Shown: positions 8,366 through 16,951, numbered from the stretch's first letter. The stretch: 41,217 nt of DNA from an uncultured Prevotella sp. (GCA_900315545.1 OMZM01000015.1:1-41217), one strand, 5' to 3'. Translations and numbers: made by a program. Notes: generated from the sequence alone by a model not told the origin.

Positions 8366-9522
8366 TATTTCATTGAGTCAAAAATCCTGTTTTTCAGTGC
8401 TCTCGTTTTCCTGCTGTTGGTTGCTGGAACAATCATATAACCCTCTTCAAGGAATAACAACTCATTGATAATAGCCTCTATTCTTGAAGTAAATGGAGTT
8501 AGTTTCTGAGAGTCAAGTTCGCCTGCGAGCTTTTCCTCGTCGCAGTCTTTATATTTTATTAATAGGTATATAGATATGAGATTACGGAGAATAGCCTTAT
8601 TGTCTTTCTTTTTTATATTCTTGCGCACAGTCTTTATCAGGTCCACCAAATTGTCATTTTTTTCATATTCCTTTGTAAACTCATCATCATTAGCCTGTAC
8701 ATTTTTTATATGTTGTTCAAACTTTCCGTTCCTGTTGATGTAAAGTCGTGCACCATTGATGATATATTCGCTGACGTTTGTCTTTTCTGCAAGCAGGAAA
8801 ATGCGTTTTATTTCTATTTCTTCCAGTTGTTCTATGGTGCTAATCTCCTCTCTGCTGGTCTGTCTGCCTATTTTCTCTTGCGACAGTTGCATCCGGTTTT
8901 TATTTCTGTCCACATACACGTCAACACCATTGCGCAGCAACACGAAGAATGATTTTATTTCGTTCTCCTTCATAAAGGAAAACACATTCTCATCAGTTAT
9001 TTGCTGATATCTTTTCTGTAGACGCTCTGTTATTTCGTTGTCAGAGAGTTCTCTGTCGATGATAACGAGAGAAGACTTTTTGTTATATTGTCTTATTTGG
9101 TTGTATTCCTTGCTGTTGCGTGCAATAATGTATCTTGGCTTCCTTACCATATACCACTGAAAGGCTATCCATTTTGGCAGATATACTTTCCAGAAGTTCT
9201 TGTCTTTCCTGTTGAAATAGTGCAAGCCTCCGTATGGCGAATAAGCTACGATATACTTTTTCCTTGCAGCTATATTCATGATACATGCCGCAATGAAGTT
9301 CCAGCATCCATAAATATGGACGATATCAGGTTTGCTGTTGTTCAGTTCGGTACTGAAAGACTTTATAACCTTTATTATATTATAAGGAGAGAAACCAGTG
9401 TTTTCATCCAGTTTCAACACTGTTGTGTCAGCACAGTGAGAAATCATTTCGCACTGAGAACTTATGCGTTCTGCCGTTGCTCCGCGTCCTTTCTCCTTTA
9501 CAATAACATAAAATATCTTCAT
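8365..9522 (-). CDS. GT4-like glycosyltransferase with an atypical C-terminal half
   Basis: A 385-residue protein. Residues 1-165 look like the N-terminal Rossmann half of a GT-B glycosyltransferase (IVHIYGCWNFIAA near 68 and VAYSPYGGLHYF near 92 resemble the GT4 family HxxGxW and PxGxL segments). The usual C-terminal nucleotide-sugar domain with its E-x7-E signature is not evident. Instead residues 165-385 are charged and helical and contain two copies of an 18-residue motif, LLRNGVDVYVDRNKNRMQ (195-212) and YIINGARLYINRNGKFEQ (253-270). It is the last gene of the ftsE-lysC-GT2 operon, 5 bases after the GT2. It may need a partner for activity, or may be a sensor-like or inactive relative. 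Function is not known. Confidence 0.7.
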   Translation of the reverse strand: MKIFYVIVKEKGRGATAERISSQCEMISHCADTTVLKLDENTGFSPYNIIKVIKSFSTELNNSKPDIVHIYGCWNFIAACIMNIAARKKYIVAYSPYGGLHYFNRKDKNFWKVYLPKWIAFQWYMVRKPRYIIARNSKEYNQIRQYNKKSSLVIIDRELSDNEITERLQKRYQQITDENVFSFMKENEIKSFFVLLRNGVDVYVDRNKNRMQLSQEKIGRQTSREEISTIEQLEEIEIKRIFLLAEKTNVSEYIINGARLYINRNGKFEQHIKNVQANDDEFTKEYEKNDNLVDLIKTVRKNIKKKDNKAILRNLISIYLLIKYKDCDEEKLAGELDSQKLTPFTSRIEAIINELLFLEEGYMIVPATNSRKTRALKNRIFDSMK

Positions 9523-9527
9523 GTTTC

Positions 9528-10559
9528 TTATATTTTATGCGAAATAAAATCGTATTTGTCGGCTTTCATGTGTCTTATCTTCCACCACAGGTTTCTCCAT
9601 ACTGTACTGATTTCATAGAGAGGAATCATCCATGCCTTTATGTCTACGTCGTATTCTGCCAGTTTCTTTGAAATGACAATGCTTGAAACGATGCAGTACA
9701 ATATAAGTGCAAGGCATCCCGCTCCCATCAGTATCCATTCTTTTGCAACTGCACCGACAGCGATGGCAGCTATCGACAGCAACACGAGCATGTGTATGAA
9801 GAACTGCTTTGCGTTGAAAAGGAAACTGTATGTGAATTTACCCGGCAAGTGTTTGCGTGTTTCCTGGTAGAATATATGCTTGTTGCTCCATTGCTTTTTC
9901 GTAGGTGCGCTTTCCTCGCACCATGTCTCTGGGGCATCGGCTACAGCTGTCTTGCCGTTTCTGCCATATTGGTTTACGAGGAAATCATATTCTCCTCGCA
10001 GATATTTCTGGTTATCCCTGAAGCCATGTTGAGCCATGAAGTTGCTCTTCCTCAGTGCTATCAGCGGTATGTTTGTCCTGAAAGGCTTGCCTCGCTTAGC
10101 CCTGCGTTGTGCGTAAGTGGCAGTGCGCAGATGCTCGTATTGCTTATAGCTGCTGGCATCAGTAGCATACAGCGTGTGTCCCATGACGAGAGCATTGTCG
10201 TCGTTGCAGTATTCCGCAAACGATTTCAGCCACTGGTTGCTCATCGGTCTGACGGTCGGCTCGGTTATAACAAGCCATTCGTTTTTTGCAGCCTTGACAC
10301 CCAGTGTGATGGAAAGTTTCTTCCTGCTCATGTATCTTGACGACTGCGGAATATATGTAGAGTAAAGGTGTTCGTTGTCAGCGAAACGCTTTATCACATC
10401 TTCGGTTTCGTTTTTACCCTGTTCTATTACGACAATCACCTCAAAATCTCCGTCGTATTCCTGCGACAGCAATAGTGGCAGGTTACGATAAAGCTCGTCT
10501 GCCTCGTCGTGAACGGTTATGATTATCGATATAGGTGTATGCGAGTTTATATTCTCCAT
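9528..10559 (-). CDS. Membrane-associated family 2 glycosyltransferase
   Basis: A 343-residue protein with a GT-A fold at the N-terminus (ISIIITVHDEADELYRNLP, then VIVVIEQGKNETEDVI) and two or three hydrophobic segments near residues 250-300 (FIHMLVLLSIAAIAVGAV and LALILYCIVSSIVI). The expected acidic DxD is weak: the segment is EWLVITEPTVRP, with TEPT where most GT2 enzymes have D-x-D. A glycan acceptor cannot be named. It lies 10 bases after lysC and 5 bases before the GT4-like gene, so it is co-transcribed with a cell-division ATPase and an aspartokinase. Confidence 0.85.
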   Translation of the reverse strand: MENINSHTPISIIITVHDEADELYRNLPLLLSQEYDGDFEVIVVIEQGKNETEDVIKRFADNEHLYSTYIPQSSRYMSRKKLSITLGVKAAKNEWLVITEPTVRPMSNQWLKSFAEYCNDDNALVMGHTLYATDASSYKQYEHLRTATYAQRRAKRGKPFRTNIPLIALRKSNFMAQHGFRDNQKYLRGEYDFLVNQYGRNGKTAVADAPETWCEESAPTKKQWSNKHIFYQETRKHLPGKFTYSFLFNAKQFFIHMLVLLSIAAIAVGAVAKEWILMGAGCLALILYCIVSSIVISKKLAEYDVDIKAWMIPLYEISTVWRNLWWKIRHMKADKYDFISHKI

Positions 10560-10569
10560 TGCAGTTTTC

Positions 10570-11883
10570 TCAGAATAAAGTTTTGCTAAGTTCCTTCATA
10601 GCCTTATGTTTCTCACTGCTTTCTACGACGTAGGAAATGCTGTAGTTGCTGCCTCCGAATGAAATCATTTGTATGTTGCAGCCTTTCATTGCATCAGTGG
10701 TTTTTGTCGTCATGGCAGTGTTTTGAGGGTTCAGGTCGCCAACGATGGTAATGATGCACATGTCTTTCTTCATGTCTACATTGCCAATCTGCCTTATTTC
10801 TTCCGTTATCTCGTCAATGTGTTCGTTGTCTTCTACGCATATAGACATGCTTGTTTCTGCAAACGACGATACGAAGCAGACGGTCTGATAGTTGTCGCAG
10901 ATGCTGTAGACAGATGCTATGAACGATGCCGTAGGCAGCTGCCTGCTGTTGCTGATGCGCAGGATGTACATGTCGTCTTTTGCTGCCACAGCCTTTATAG
11001 AATTTTTCTCGATAGACTGGTTTATCAGCGTTCCGTGTGCATCGGGCTGCATTGTGTTTTTCAGCCTGATTGGAATATCGGCTTTCTGTGCAGGTTTTAC
11101 GCATGTAGGATGCAGTATCTTTGCTCCGAAGAAAGCCAGTTCCGATGCCTCCTCATAGCTGAGGTTAGACACCGGCGATGTGCCTTCCACTATTCTCGGG
11201 TCGTTGTTGTGCACTCCGTCGATGTCTGTCCATATCTGAATTTCGGTTGCTTTCATTGCCGCACCTATGAGCGAAGCCGAATAGTCGCTGCCTCCGCGTT
11301 GCAGGTTGTCTATTTCTCCGTAGGCATTGCGGCATATAAATCCTTGCGTGATGTAGATTTTATGCTTGCTGTTAGCCTCCAGCAGGTTTCCCAGCAGTGT
11401 TTTTGTGGTGTCGAGGTCGGGCTCGCAGTTCTTGTCGATGCGCATGAAGTCGAGTGCCGGCAGCATGCATGCCTCAATGTTTTGTTCGTGCATGTAGTTC
11501 AGCATCATCTGCGTGCTCATCAGTTCGCCTTGTGCGAGGATGCATTTTTCCTCGAAGGTGGTAAATATATCGTTTGCGAAAGAACGTATGTAGTCCATTC
11601 TTTCAGCCACGAACTGCATCGTCGTCTGTTGCCACGACGGTGTAGCCAACAGGTTTTTTATCTCTGAATAGTATTTCTCCTGCAATCCATCGATAAGTGC
11701 CGCAGCCTTGTCTGCCTGTTTGCCGTAGTAGTAATTGCATATTTCAACGAGTTTGTTGGTTGTTCCCGACATGGCAGACAACACGGCAATGACAGGCTCG
11801 TCGTTCTGTTCTATCAGCGAGGAAACGTGCTTGATGTTCTTTGCAGAGCCAACCGACGTTCCTCCGAATTTCATAACTATCAT
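10570..11883 (-). CDS. lysC: Aspartate kinase (monofunctional)
   Basis: A 437-residue enzyme that phosphorylates aspartate, the first step towards lysine, diaminopimelate, threonine and methionine; diaminopimelate is also a peptidoglycan building block. The kinase domain starts with MKFGGTSVGSAKNI and contains the AQGELMSTQMM and RGGSDYSASLIGAA motifs. The last 140 residues look like paired ACT domains (ISNSRQLPTASFIASVYSIC... and SFGGSNYSISYVV), so feedback control by an amino acid is expected. No homoserine dehydrogenase domain is fused. The start at 11883 gives MIVMKFGG, typical for the family. Only one base separates it from the ftsE-like stop. Confidence 0.96.
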   Translation of the reverse strand: MIVMKFGGTSVGSAKNIKHVSSLIEQNDEPVIAVLSAMSGTTNKLVEICNYYYGKQADKAAALIDGLQEKYYSEIKNLLATPSWQQTTMQFVAERMDYIRSFANDIFTTFEEKCILAQGELMSTQMMLNYMHEQNIEACMLPALDFMRIDKNCEPDLDTTKTLLGNLLEANSKHKIYITQGFICRNAYGEIDNLQRGGSDYSASLIGAAMKATEIQIWTDIDGVHNNDPRIVEGTSPVSNLSYEEASELAFFGAKILHPTCVKPAQKADIPIRLKNTMQPDAHGTLINQSIEKNSIKAVAAKDDMYILRISNSRQLPTASFIASVYSICDNYQTVCFVSSFAETSMSICVEDNEHIDEITEEIRQIGNVDMKKDMCIITIVGDLNPQNTAMTTKTTDAMKGCNIQMISFGGSNYSISYVVESSEKHKAMKELSKTLF

Positions 11884-11884
11884 A

Positions 11885-12568
11885 TCAGTCTTTGTTATCG
11901 TCGTTAGACATTACAGAGAGTTTTTTGTCTTCGCACTTGTAGACTATTCCTGGAAAAGACTTTATTATGCCGGTGTTGTGTGTCGACATTACTACAGCCG
12001 CACCTCTCTGGCTTATGTCTTTCATCAGTGCCACGATGCCTTCTGCCGTTTCTATGTCGAGGTTTCCTGTCGGTTCGTCAGCGATTATCATTTTCGGATT
12101 GTTGAGCAGAGACCTTGCAATGGCAATGCGTTGCTGTTCGCCTCCTGACAGTTCGTGCGGCATGCGGTCTATCTTGTCGTCCATGCCCACAATGGAAAGC
12201 ACCTCGTTTATGCGTTCCTCTATCTCCTGTCCTTTCTTCCAACCCGTCGCTCTCAGCACAAATTCCAGGTTTTTGCCCACCGTGCGGTCGTGCAGCAGTT
12301 GGAAATCCTGAAACACGATGCCCATGTCCTTGCGCAGTTCCGGTATTTCGCGCCTGCGTATAGTCATTAGGTCTTTGTCCATGACAACAGCCTGCCCGGC
12401 TTCATCTATGTCCAGTTCACAGTAGATGGTTTTCAGCAGCGACGATTTACCTGAGCCAACCTTGCCGGTCAGATACACCAGCTCGCCTTCATTCACCTGA
12501 AAATCAATGTTCTCCAAGACACATACGTCGTCTTGATATATGGTAACATTCTTGTATTCTATCAACAT
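11885..12568 (-). CDS. ftsE: FtsE-like ABC transporter ATP-binding protein
   Basis: A 227-residue cytoplasmic ATPase with complete motifs: Walker A TGKVGSGKSS (34-43), Q-loop VFQDFQLL near 85-92, signature LSGGEQQRIAIARSLL from 140, Walker B MIIADEPTGNLD from 160 and the H-loop MSTHN near 192. The sequence resembles FtsE, which with the membrane protein FtsX activates septal peptidoglycan hydrolases. No ftsX is adjacent; in Bacteroidetes it is often elsewhere. LolD/MacB-type ATPases are alternatives because the family is close. It is the first gene of a four-gene minus-strand operon. Confidence 0.85.
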   Translation of the reverse strand: MLIEYKNVTIYQDDVCVLENIDFQVNEGELVYLTGKVGSGKSSLLKTIYCELDIDEAGQAVVMDKDLMTIRRREIPELRKDMGIVFQDFQLLHDRTVGKNLEFVLRATGWKKGQEIEERINEVLSIVGMDDKIDRMPHELSGGEQQRIAIARSLLNNPKMIIADEPTGNLDIETAEGIVALMKDISQRGAAVVMSTHNTGIIKSFPGIVYKCEDKKLSVMSNDDNKD

Positions 12569-12597
12569 AACCGTATAAATTGTATTTAAATGCAGTG

Positions 12598-12605
12598 CAA
12601 ATATA
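12598..12605 (-). promoter_or_regulatory. Putative promoter of the ftsE-lysC operon
   Basis: Minus-strand TATATTTG matches TAnnTTTG and lies 30 bases before the ATG at 12568. The upstream -33 region is AT-rich without a clear TTTG. Confidence 0.5.
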
Positions 12606-12732
12606 CATAATTATATTTAATAAACTATTATCATACATTAAAAATGTTTCACTTTGCCGTAAAAAATGCCAATAAGTTTGGTCCGCGCAAGTAAAAAAGG
12701 CAGCAGTTTCGGACGTATGGATTTTTCTCCCT

Positions 12733-13188
12733 GCAAAAAGTGTGCCAAACTCGCACGAATTTTCTTTCAACCCGAAATTTGATGAAAATTTTTGACAGAC
12801 AAAAACTCTCCAAATAGAAGCGGAACAGTCTCTGAAACTGCAAAAATCTGTTAATTTCAAGACCATACACAAGTGTTAAAATTGTCAAAGAGTACCTTTG
12901 ACGCACCTATTCTGTAGTTTTCGCCCTGTCAGACATAGCGGTTTTTACCCTCAAACACTATAGTTGGCATCCTCAAACAGTGTGTTTGACAATCTCAAAC
13001 ATACTCTTTGACAATTTTAACAATTATATTTCTTGCGCAGAACACCTATGTTCTGCACTAATAAACTGATATTCAGATAATTATAAATGTATGCGAATTT
13101 TGGGCATATTTAGCCCTTTCGATTTCCGAAACGACTTTCGCGGGCGCTCACGCGACAGTAAAAACGCGATAATTGATTATATGTTTTT
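12733..13188. repeat. Dispersed intergenic palindromic repeat, copy 2
   Basis: Homologous to 1662-2079 in the same orientation, with an extra 40 or so bases near 12750-12790. The core inverted repeat is kept (12873-12901 with 12995-13023, a few mismatches), and the inner palindrome TCAAACAGTGTGTTTGA at 12973-12989 is identical to copy 1. The CCAAACA palindrome is degraded here (TCAAACACTATAGTTGG). The element runs up to the rlmH stop codon and ends about 130 bases before the ftsE promoter. Except for this repeat, the 620-base gap between ftsE and rlmH holds only the promoter. Minus-strand frames through it (for example 12649-12906) are not conserved in copy 1. Confidence 0.85.
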
Positions 13189-13656
13189 CTACTCGTGGTG
13201 GTAGGATTCGCCTCTGAGGATGGTACAGGCTCTGTAAATCTGCTCAGTTATCAGCAGGCGTGCCATGTCGTGCGAGAATGTCATCTTCGACAGCGAAATC
13301 ATCTCGTCGGCACGGTCGTAGACACGTTGCGCAAAGCCGTAAGGTCCGCCGATGACGAGCGTAAGGTTTCTTCCGCTGTGCTTCTTCTTGTCAATCCACG
13401 ACGCCATCTCGGTGCTCGTCATCATTTTGCCGCGCTCGTCGAGCAGCACGACATGGTCGTTTTTCTCAATGCACTGCAAAATGGCATCAGCCTCTTGTTC
13501 CTTCTGCTGCTCGCGCGACACCTTGTTGCGCCTGCTGTCTTGCAGGTAGGTAATCCTGAACGGCATGTAGTGGCTGATGCGACCGTAGTAGTCTTCTACA
13601 AGTTCGGCAAGATGCTTGTTGGAAGTTTTGCCAATGACAATCAGGTTAGTCTTCAT
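13189..13656 (-). CDS. rlmH: 23S rRNA (pseudouridine-1915-N3)-methyltransferase RlmH
   Basis: A 155-residue SPOUT methyltransferase that methylates pseudouridine 1915 in helix 69 of 23S rRNA on assembled ribosomes. The trefoil-knot SAM site is visible as LVIGGPYGFAQRV near residue 101-113, followed by the conserved SLSKMTFSHDMARLLITEQ and the C-terminal tail RACTILRGESYHHE. Length and end match the family (155-160). The start overlaps the end of the DUF4491 gene by 11 bases, so both are one transcript. Confidence 0.97.
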   Translation of the reverse strand: MKTNLIVIGKTSNKHLAELVEDYYGRISHYMPFRITYLQDSRRNKVSREQQKEQEADAILQCIEKNDHVVLLDERGKMMTSTEMASWIDKKKHSGRNLTLVIGGPYGFAQRVYDRADEMISLSKMTFSHDMARLLITEQIYRACTILRGESYHHE

Positions 13657-13945
13657 ATTCGTGTCTGCGTTTCGGATTCATGGGAAACCATCCTTTCTGC
13701 ACACGCTTTTTCTGTGCGAAAAGCTCGCCTATGCCCCAGAGCAGTGATGCGCCTGTAACTCCGAGTATTGATGATGCGATGACGTTTTCAACAAACAGTG
13801 CAGTAACGATGCATATTATGCCGACAACAAGAAACGTCCACCAATAGCGCGTTCCGCTGTAATATTCCATCTTGATGACCAGCGGGTGGCACAAGCCGAT
13901 TATCAGAAAAGTTGAAAAAGCAATAGTGATGCCTATGAAATTCAT
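13646..13945 (-). CDS. DUF4491 family small membrane protein
   Basis: A 99-residue protein with three or four hydrophobic segments (IGITIAFSTFLIIGLCHPLV, WWTFLVVGIICIVTALFV, ILGVTGASLLWGIGELF) and a basic cytoplasmic tail. The pattern GLCHPLVIKMEYYSGTRYWW and GWFPMNPKRR is that of DUF4491, a Bacteroidetes membrane family of unknown role. It precedes rlmH with an 11-base overlap, which suggests translational coupling but does not explain its function. Confidence 0.88.
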   Translation of the reverse strand: MNFIGITIAFSTFLIIGLCHPLVIKMEYYSGTRYWWTFLVVGIICIVTALFVENVIASSILGVTGASLLWGIGELFAQKKRVQKGWFPMNPKRRHEYED

Positions 13946-13980
13946 AACGTTTAGTTTATCCGAAATTTATAAAAACACTG

Positions 13981-14014
13981 CAAATTTATTGCTTTTATTC
14001 ATAAAACGGACAAA
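13981..14014 (-). promoter_or_regulatory. Putative promoter of DUF4491-rlmH
   Basis: Minus-strand TAAATTTG (13988-13981) with TTTG (14014-14011) 22 nt upstream; slightly long spacing. It shares the 154-base divergent region with the phosphohexomutase promoter. Confidence 0.5.
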
Positions 14015-14062
14015 AAATCAAAAAAATCTCCCTCAATGTTCACATTTTCAATTATAAATAAG

Positions 14063-14070
14063 TATTTTTG
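14063..14070 (+). promoter_or_regulatory. Putative promoter of the phosphohexomutase
   Basis: TATTTTTG fits TAnnTTTG and lies 30 bases before the ATG at 14100. No good -33 TTTG is present at the usual distance. Confidence 0.45.
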
Positions 14071-14099
14071 TAACCTGAATATAATAAAATAATGTAATT

Positions 14100-15848
14100 A
14101 TGGAAAATAACATAGAACTGATAGCCCAGTGCGAAGCAAGGGCAAAGGAATGGCTCACGAGCGAGTTCGACAGCGAAACCCGTGAAGCCGTGAAAAAAAT
14201 GATAGACAGCGACGACAAGACCGAACTCATAGAGTCTTTCTACAAGCAGCTGGAGTTTGGCACAGGCGGTCTGCGCGGCATTATGGGTGCCGGATGCAAC
14301 CGTATGAACATATATACAGTGGGCATGGCAACTCAGGGATTTGCCAACTATCTGAAACTTTCGTTCAGCGGCAAGACCGACCTAAGTGTAGTCGTCTGCC
14401 ACGACTGCCGAAACAACAGCCGACTGTTTGCCGAAACCGTTGCCGACATATTCTCTGCCAACGGCATAAAGGTATATCTCTTCGAAGATATGCGTCCTAC
14501 TCCAGAGTGCTCATTCGCCATACGACACTTGGGATGCCAGGCTGGCGTGAACATAACGGCAAGCCACAATCCGCGCGAATACAACGGATACAAGGCTTAC
14601 TGGTCGGACGGCGCACAGGTGCTGGCACCACACGATGTTGGCATCATCAACGAAGTAAACAAGGTTAAGATAGCCGACGTCAAGTTCAAGGGCAACAAGG
14701 AGCTGATAGAGATTATCGGAAAAGACATCGACACGGTATATCTCGAAAAGATAAAGACAATCCAGATAGATGCCGACGTCATCAAGCGTCAGCACGACCT
14801 GAAGATAGTCTACACTCCGCTGCACGGCACCGGAATGATGATGATACCGCAGTCGCTGAAATTCTGGGGCTTCGACAACGTTCACTGCGTGGAAGAACAG
14901 ATGCAGCGCAGCGGTGATTTCCCAACGGTAGTAAGTCCTAATCCGGAAAACGGAGAAGCCCTGACCCTCGCACTGCGCGATGCTAAGGCTCTCGATGCCG
15001 ACATCGTGATGGCAAGCGACCCAGATGCCGACCGCGTGGGAATGGCTTGCAAGAACGACAAGGGAGAGTGGATTCTCATAAACGGAAACCAGACCTGCCT
15101 GCTGTTCCTGTACTATATCATAACCAACAGAAAGGCAAAAGGCAAGATGCAGCCCACAGACTACATCGTAAAGACTATCGTTACGACAGAGGTTATCAGG
15201 AAAATAGCAGAAAAGCAGAACATCGAGATGCGCGACTGCTACACTGGCTTCAAGTGGATTGCACATGAAGTGGCTATCTCGGAAGGCAAGCAGCAGTATA
15301 TCGGCGGTGGCGAAGAAAGCTACGGCTTCATGGCTCAGGACTTCGTGAGAGACAAGGATGCAGTGTCGGCATGCTCGCTGCTGGCTGAAATATGCGCCTA
15401 TGCAAAAGACAACGGCAAGACTCTCTACGACCTGCTGATGGACATCTACGTGGAATATGGATTCTCATTCGAACACACCATCAATGTTGTCAAGCCAGGC
15501 AAGAGCGGTGCTGACGAGATAAAGCGCATGATGGAGAACTTCAGAAACAATCCGCCGACAGACTTGGGAGGCTCGAAAGTGGCTATCTGGAAAGACTATA
15601 AGACACTTGAAATGCGTACGGCTGACGGCAAAACAGAAAAGATGACAATGCCAGACACAAGCAATGTGCTGCAATGGTTCTGCGAAGATGGAAACAAAGT
15701 GAGCGTGCGTCCGTCTGGAACAGAGCCAAAGATAAAGTTCTATCTGGAAATAAAGGACAACACAATGACACATGCTTCTGACTACATGGCTTGTGTGGAA
15801 AGAGCAAAGCAGAAGGTTGAAGAGATAAAGAAGTCTCTCAATCTATAG
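14100..15848 (+). CDS. Phosphoglucomutase/phosphomannomutase family enzyme
   Basis: A 582-residue alpha-D-phosphohexomutase interconverting hexose-1- and hexose-6-phosphates in the cytoplasm. All four signature loops are present: phosphoserine loop TASHNPREYNGYK (serine about 155), metal loop DPDADRVG (307-314), sugar loop GGGEESYGF (402-410) and phosphate loop RPSGTEPKIKFY (537-548). The length and N-terminal FGTGGLRGIMG fit the long Bacteroidetes/Firmicutes type that acts on glucose and sometimes mannose or pentose phosphates. It may supply glucose- or mannose-1-phosphate for the nucleotide-sugar genes further right. Monocistronic with its own hairpin downstream. Confidence 0.94.
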   Translation: MENNIELIAQCEARAKEWLTSEFDSETREAVKKMIDSDDKTELIESFYKQLEFGTGGLRGIMGAGCNRMNIYTVGMATQGFANYLKLSFSGKTDLSVVVCHDCRNNSRLFAETVADIFSANGIKVYLFEDMRPTPECSFAIRHLGCQAGVNITASHNPREYNGYKAYWSDGAQVLAPHDVGIINEVNKVKIADVKFKGNKELIEIIGKDIDTVYLEKIKTIQIDADVIKRQHDLKIVYTPLHGTGMMMIPQSLKFWGFDNVHCVEEQMQRSGDFPTVVSPNPENGEALTLALRDAKALDADIVMASDPDADRVGMACKNDKGEWILINGNQTCLLFLYYIITNRKAKGKMQPTDYIVKTIVTTEVIRKIAEKQNIEMRDCYTGFKWIAHEVAISEGKQQYIGGGEESYGFMAQDFVRDKDAVSACSLLAEICAYAKDNGKTLYDLLMDIYVEYGFSFEHTINVVKPGKSGADEIKRMMENFRNNPPTDLGGSKVAIWKDYKTLEMRTADGKTEKMTMPDTSNVLQWFCEDGNKVSVRPSGTEPKIKFYLEIKDNTMTHASDYMACVERAKQKVEEIKKSLNL

Positions 15849-15871
15849 ACTATAATCATAAGTATAACTCT

Positions 15872-15906
15872 CAACCGGCAATACACGCATGATGTATTGC
15901 CGGTTG
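15872..15906. terminator. Hairpin terminator after the phosphohexomutase
   Basis: Perfect 13-bp arms CAACCGGCAATAC (15872-15884) and GTATTGCCGGTTG (15894-15906) with a 9-nt loop. The T-run after it is short (ATGTTTTG), so termination strength is uncertain. It lies between convergent genes. Confidence 0.65.
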
Positions 15907-15958
15907 ATGTTTTGTCGCAGAATGACTTATCGCATGACAAAGTGCAGCAGACAGATAT

Positions 15959-16843
15959 TTATTTTTGTTTCAAATAATATCCGAGACGATATATTTTGAA
16001 CAGGAACAGAGATGGTTTGTTGCCTTCGATATTTCTTTTAATGATATTCTCTAATGCGTTGAATGTTAGAAGAAAAGCCTTTGTCAGATAAAGCTGGTTT
16101 AAGCGCTGCGCCGTAGATATGATTCTTGAAAAACCATGTAGCTCGTTTCGGTGCGCGAAGAGTGTTCTTAATCCTTCTTCCGTCTTGCTGATGAAAGAAC
16201 TGTTGCACTCAAATCTATCAAAGACAACAGGGTTGTCAATGTGCTTTATCTTATATCCCTTTTGCTGTAATATTTTCCCCCAGAATACATCTTCGTAGCC
16301 GTATTGAATGAAATTCTCGTCGAAAGGAATGTCGAGAAGAATCTTCTTCCTTGCCATGAAGTTTGAAGTGTGGAAATCCTTGTAAGGGTCTTTGCTGCGT
16401 TTTTCCACAGTATGCATCGGCATACATTTTCTTTCGTATTTATATCTCAGGTTGCTCAGCATCGTTTTGCCGCCGTCGGGCAATTTGTATCCACCATAAG
16501 CAACATCGTCTTCGTCGCATTCAGCATAGTTGTCGATAAACATGTCATTGTCGACAGACATGTCTCCGTCGATGAAAACAATCCATTCGTGTTTAGACGT
16601 AGTAACGAGATAGTTCCTTATGGCAGACCGTCCGCAGTTTGTCTTGCGTTCGATGAAACGGCAGTGTGGCAGTGTGGCAATCCTGCGGTTAAGTTCCTGT
16701 ATTTCCTTATTGCTCGAACCATCGTCGGCAACGATAATCTCAACGTCGCATCGTGCAGCATCTGCCTGGCTCGACAAAGTCTTGGCAAGTCCAAATGACA
16801 AATCGTTGTAAGTTGGAATAAGAATGGATATACCGCTAACCAT
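15959..16843 (-). CDS. Family 2 glycosyltransferase
   Basis: A 294-residue soluble GT-A enzyme. The N-terminus has the usual nucleotide-binding strand ISILIPTYNDLSFGLAKTL, then EIIVADDGSSNKEI, and the metal-binding motif VFIDGDMSVDNDMF (DGD near 93). Later motifs NFMARKKIL and GYEDVFWGKILQQKGY (ED acid pair, the likely catalytic base region) are typical of galactosyl- or rhamnosyl-transferase-like GT2 proteins. No membrane segment. It stands alone between the phosphohexomutase and the rpsP promoter; its acceptor cannot be told. Confidence 0.88.
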   Translation of the reverse strand: MVSGISILIPTYNDLSFGLAKTLSSQADAARCDVEIIVADDGSSNKEIQELNRRIATLPHCRFIERKTNCGRSAIRNYLVTTSKHEWIVFIDGDMSVDNDMFIDNYAECDEDDVAYGGYKLPDGGKTMLSNLRYKYERKCMPMHTVEKRSKDPYKDFHTSNFMARKKILLDIPFDENFIQYGYEDVFWGKILQQKGYKIKHIDNPVVFDRFECNSSFISKTEEGLRTLFAHRNELHGFSRIISTAQRLNQLYLTKAFLLTFNALENIIKRNIEGNKPSLFLFKIYRLGYYLKQK

Positions 16844-16920
16844 AAGATGTCATTTTTTTGTTATTAAAACGCTGACCACACATTATTTATTATATATTTG
16901 TCAAAAACTTTTTAAATAAT

Positions 16921-16951
16921 TTTGCAGATTGACATAAAAGAATTACCTTTG
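16921..16951 (+). promoter_or_regulatory. Promoter of rpsP
   Basis: TTTG (16921-16924), 19 nt, TACCTTTG (16944-16951): a near-perfect Bacteroidetes promoter. The predicted leader of rpsP is about 55 bases and AT-rich. Confidence 0.8.

Noticed and set aside
10669-11667. 332-codon plus-strand frame
   Set aside because: Antisense to lysC, which has all family motifs; composition is that of a shadow frame.
12504-12906. Two minus-strand frames through the repeat copy 2 (122 and 85 codons)
   Set aside because: The matching frame in copy 1 contains an in-frame stop (near 1730) and no start, so the DNA and not a protein is conserved; one frame also runs into the ftsE gene.
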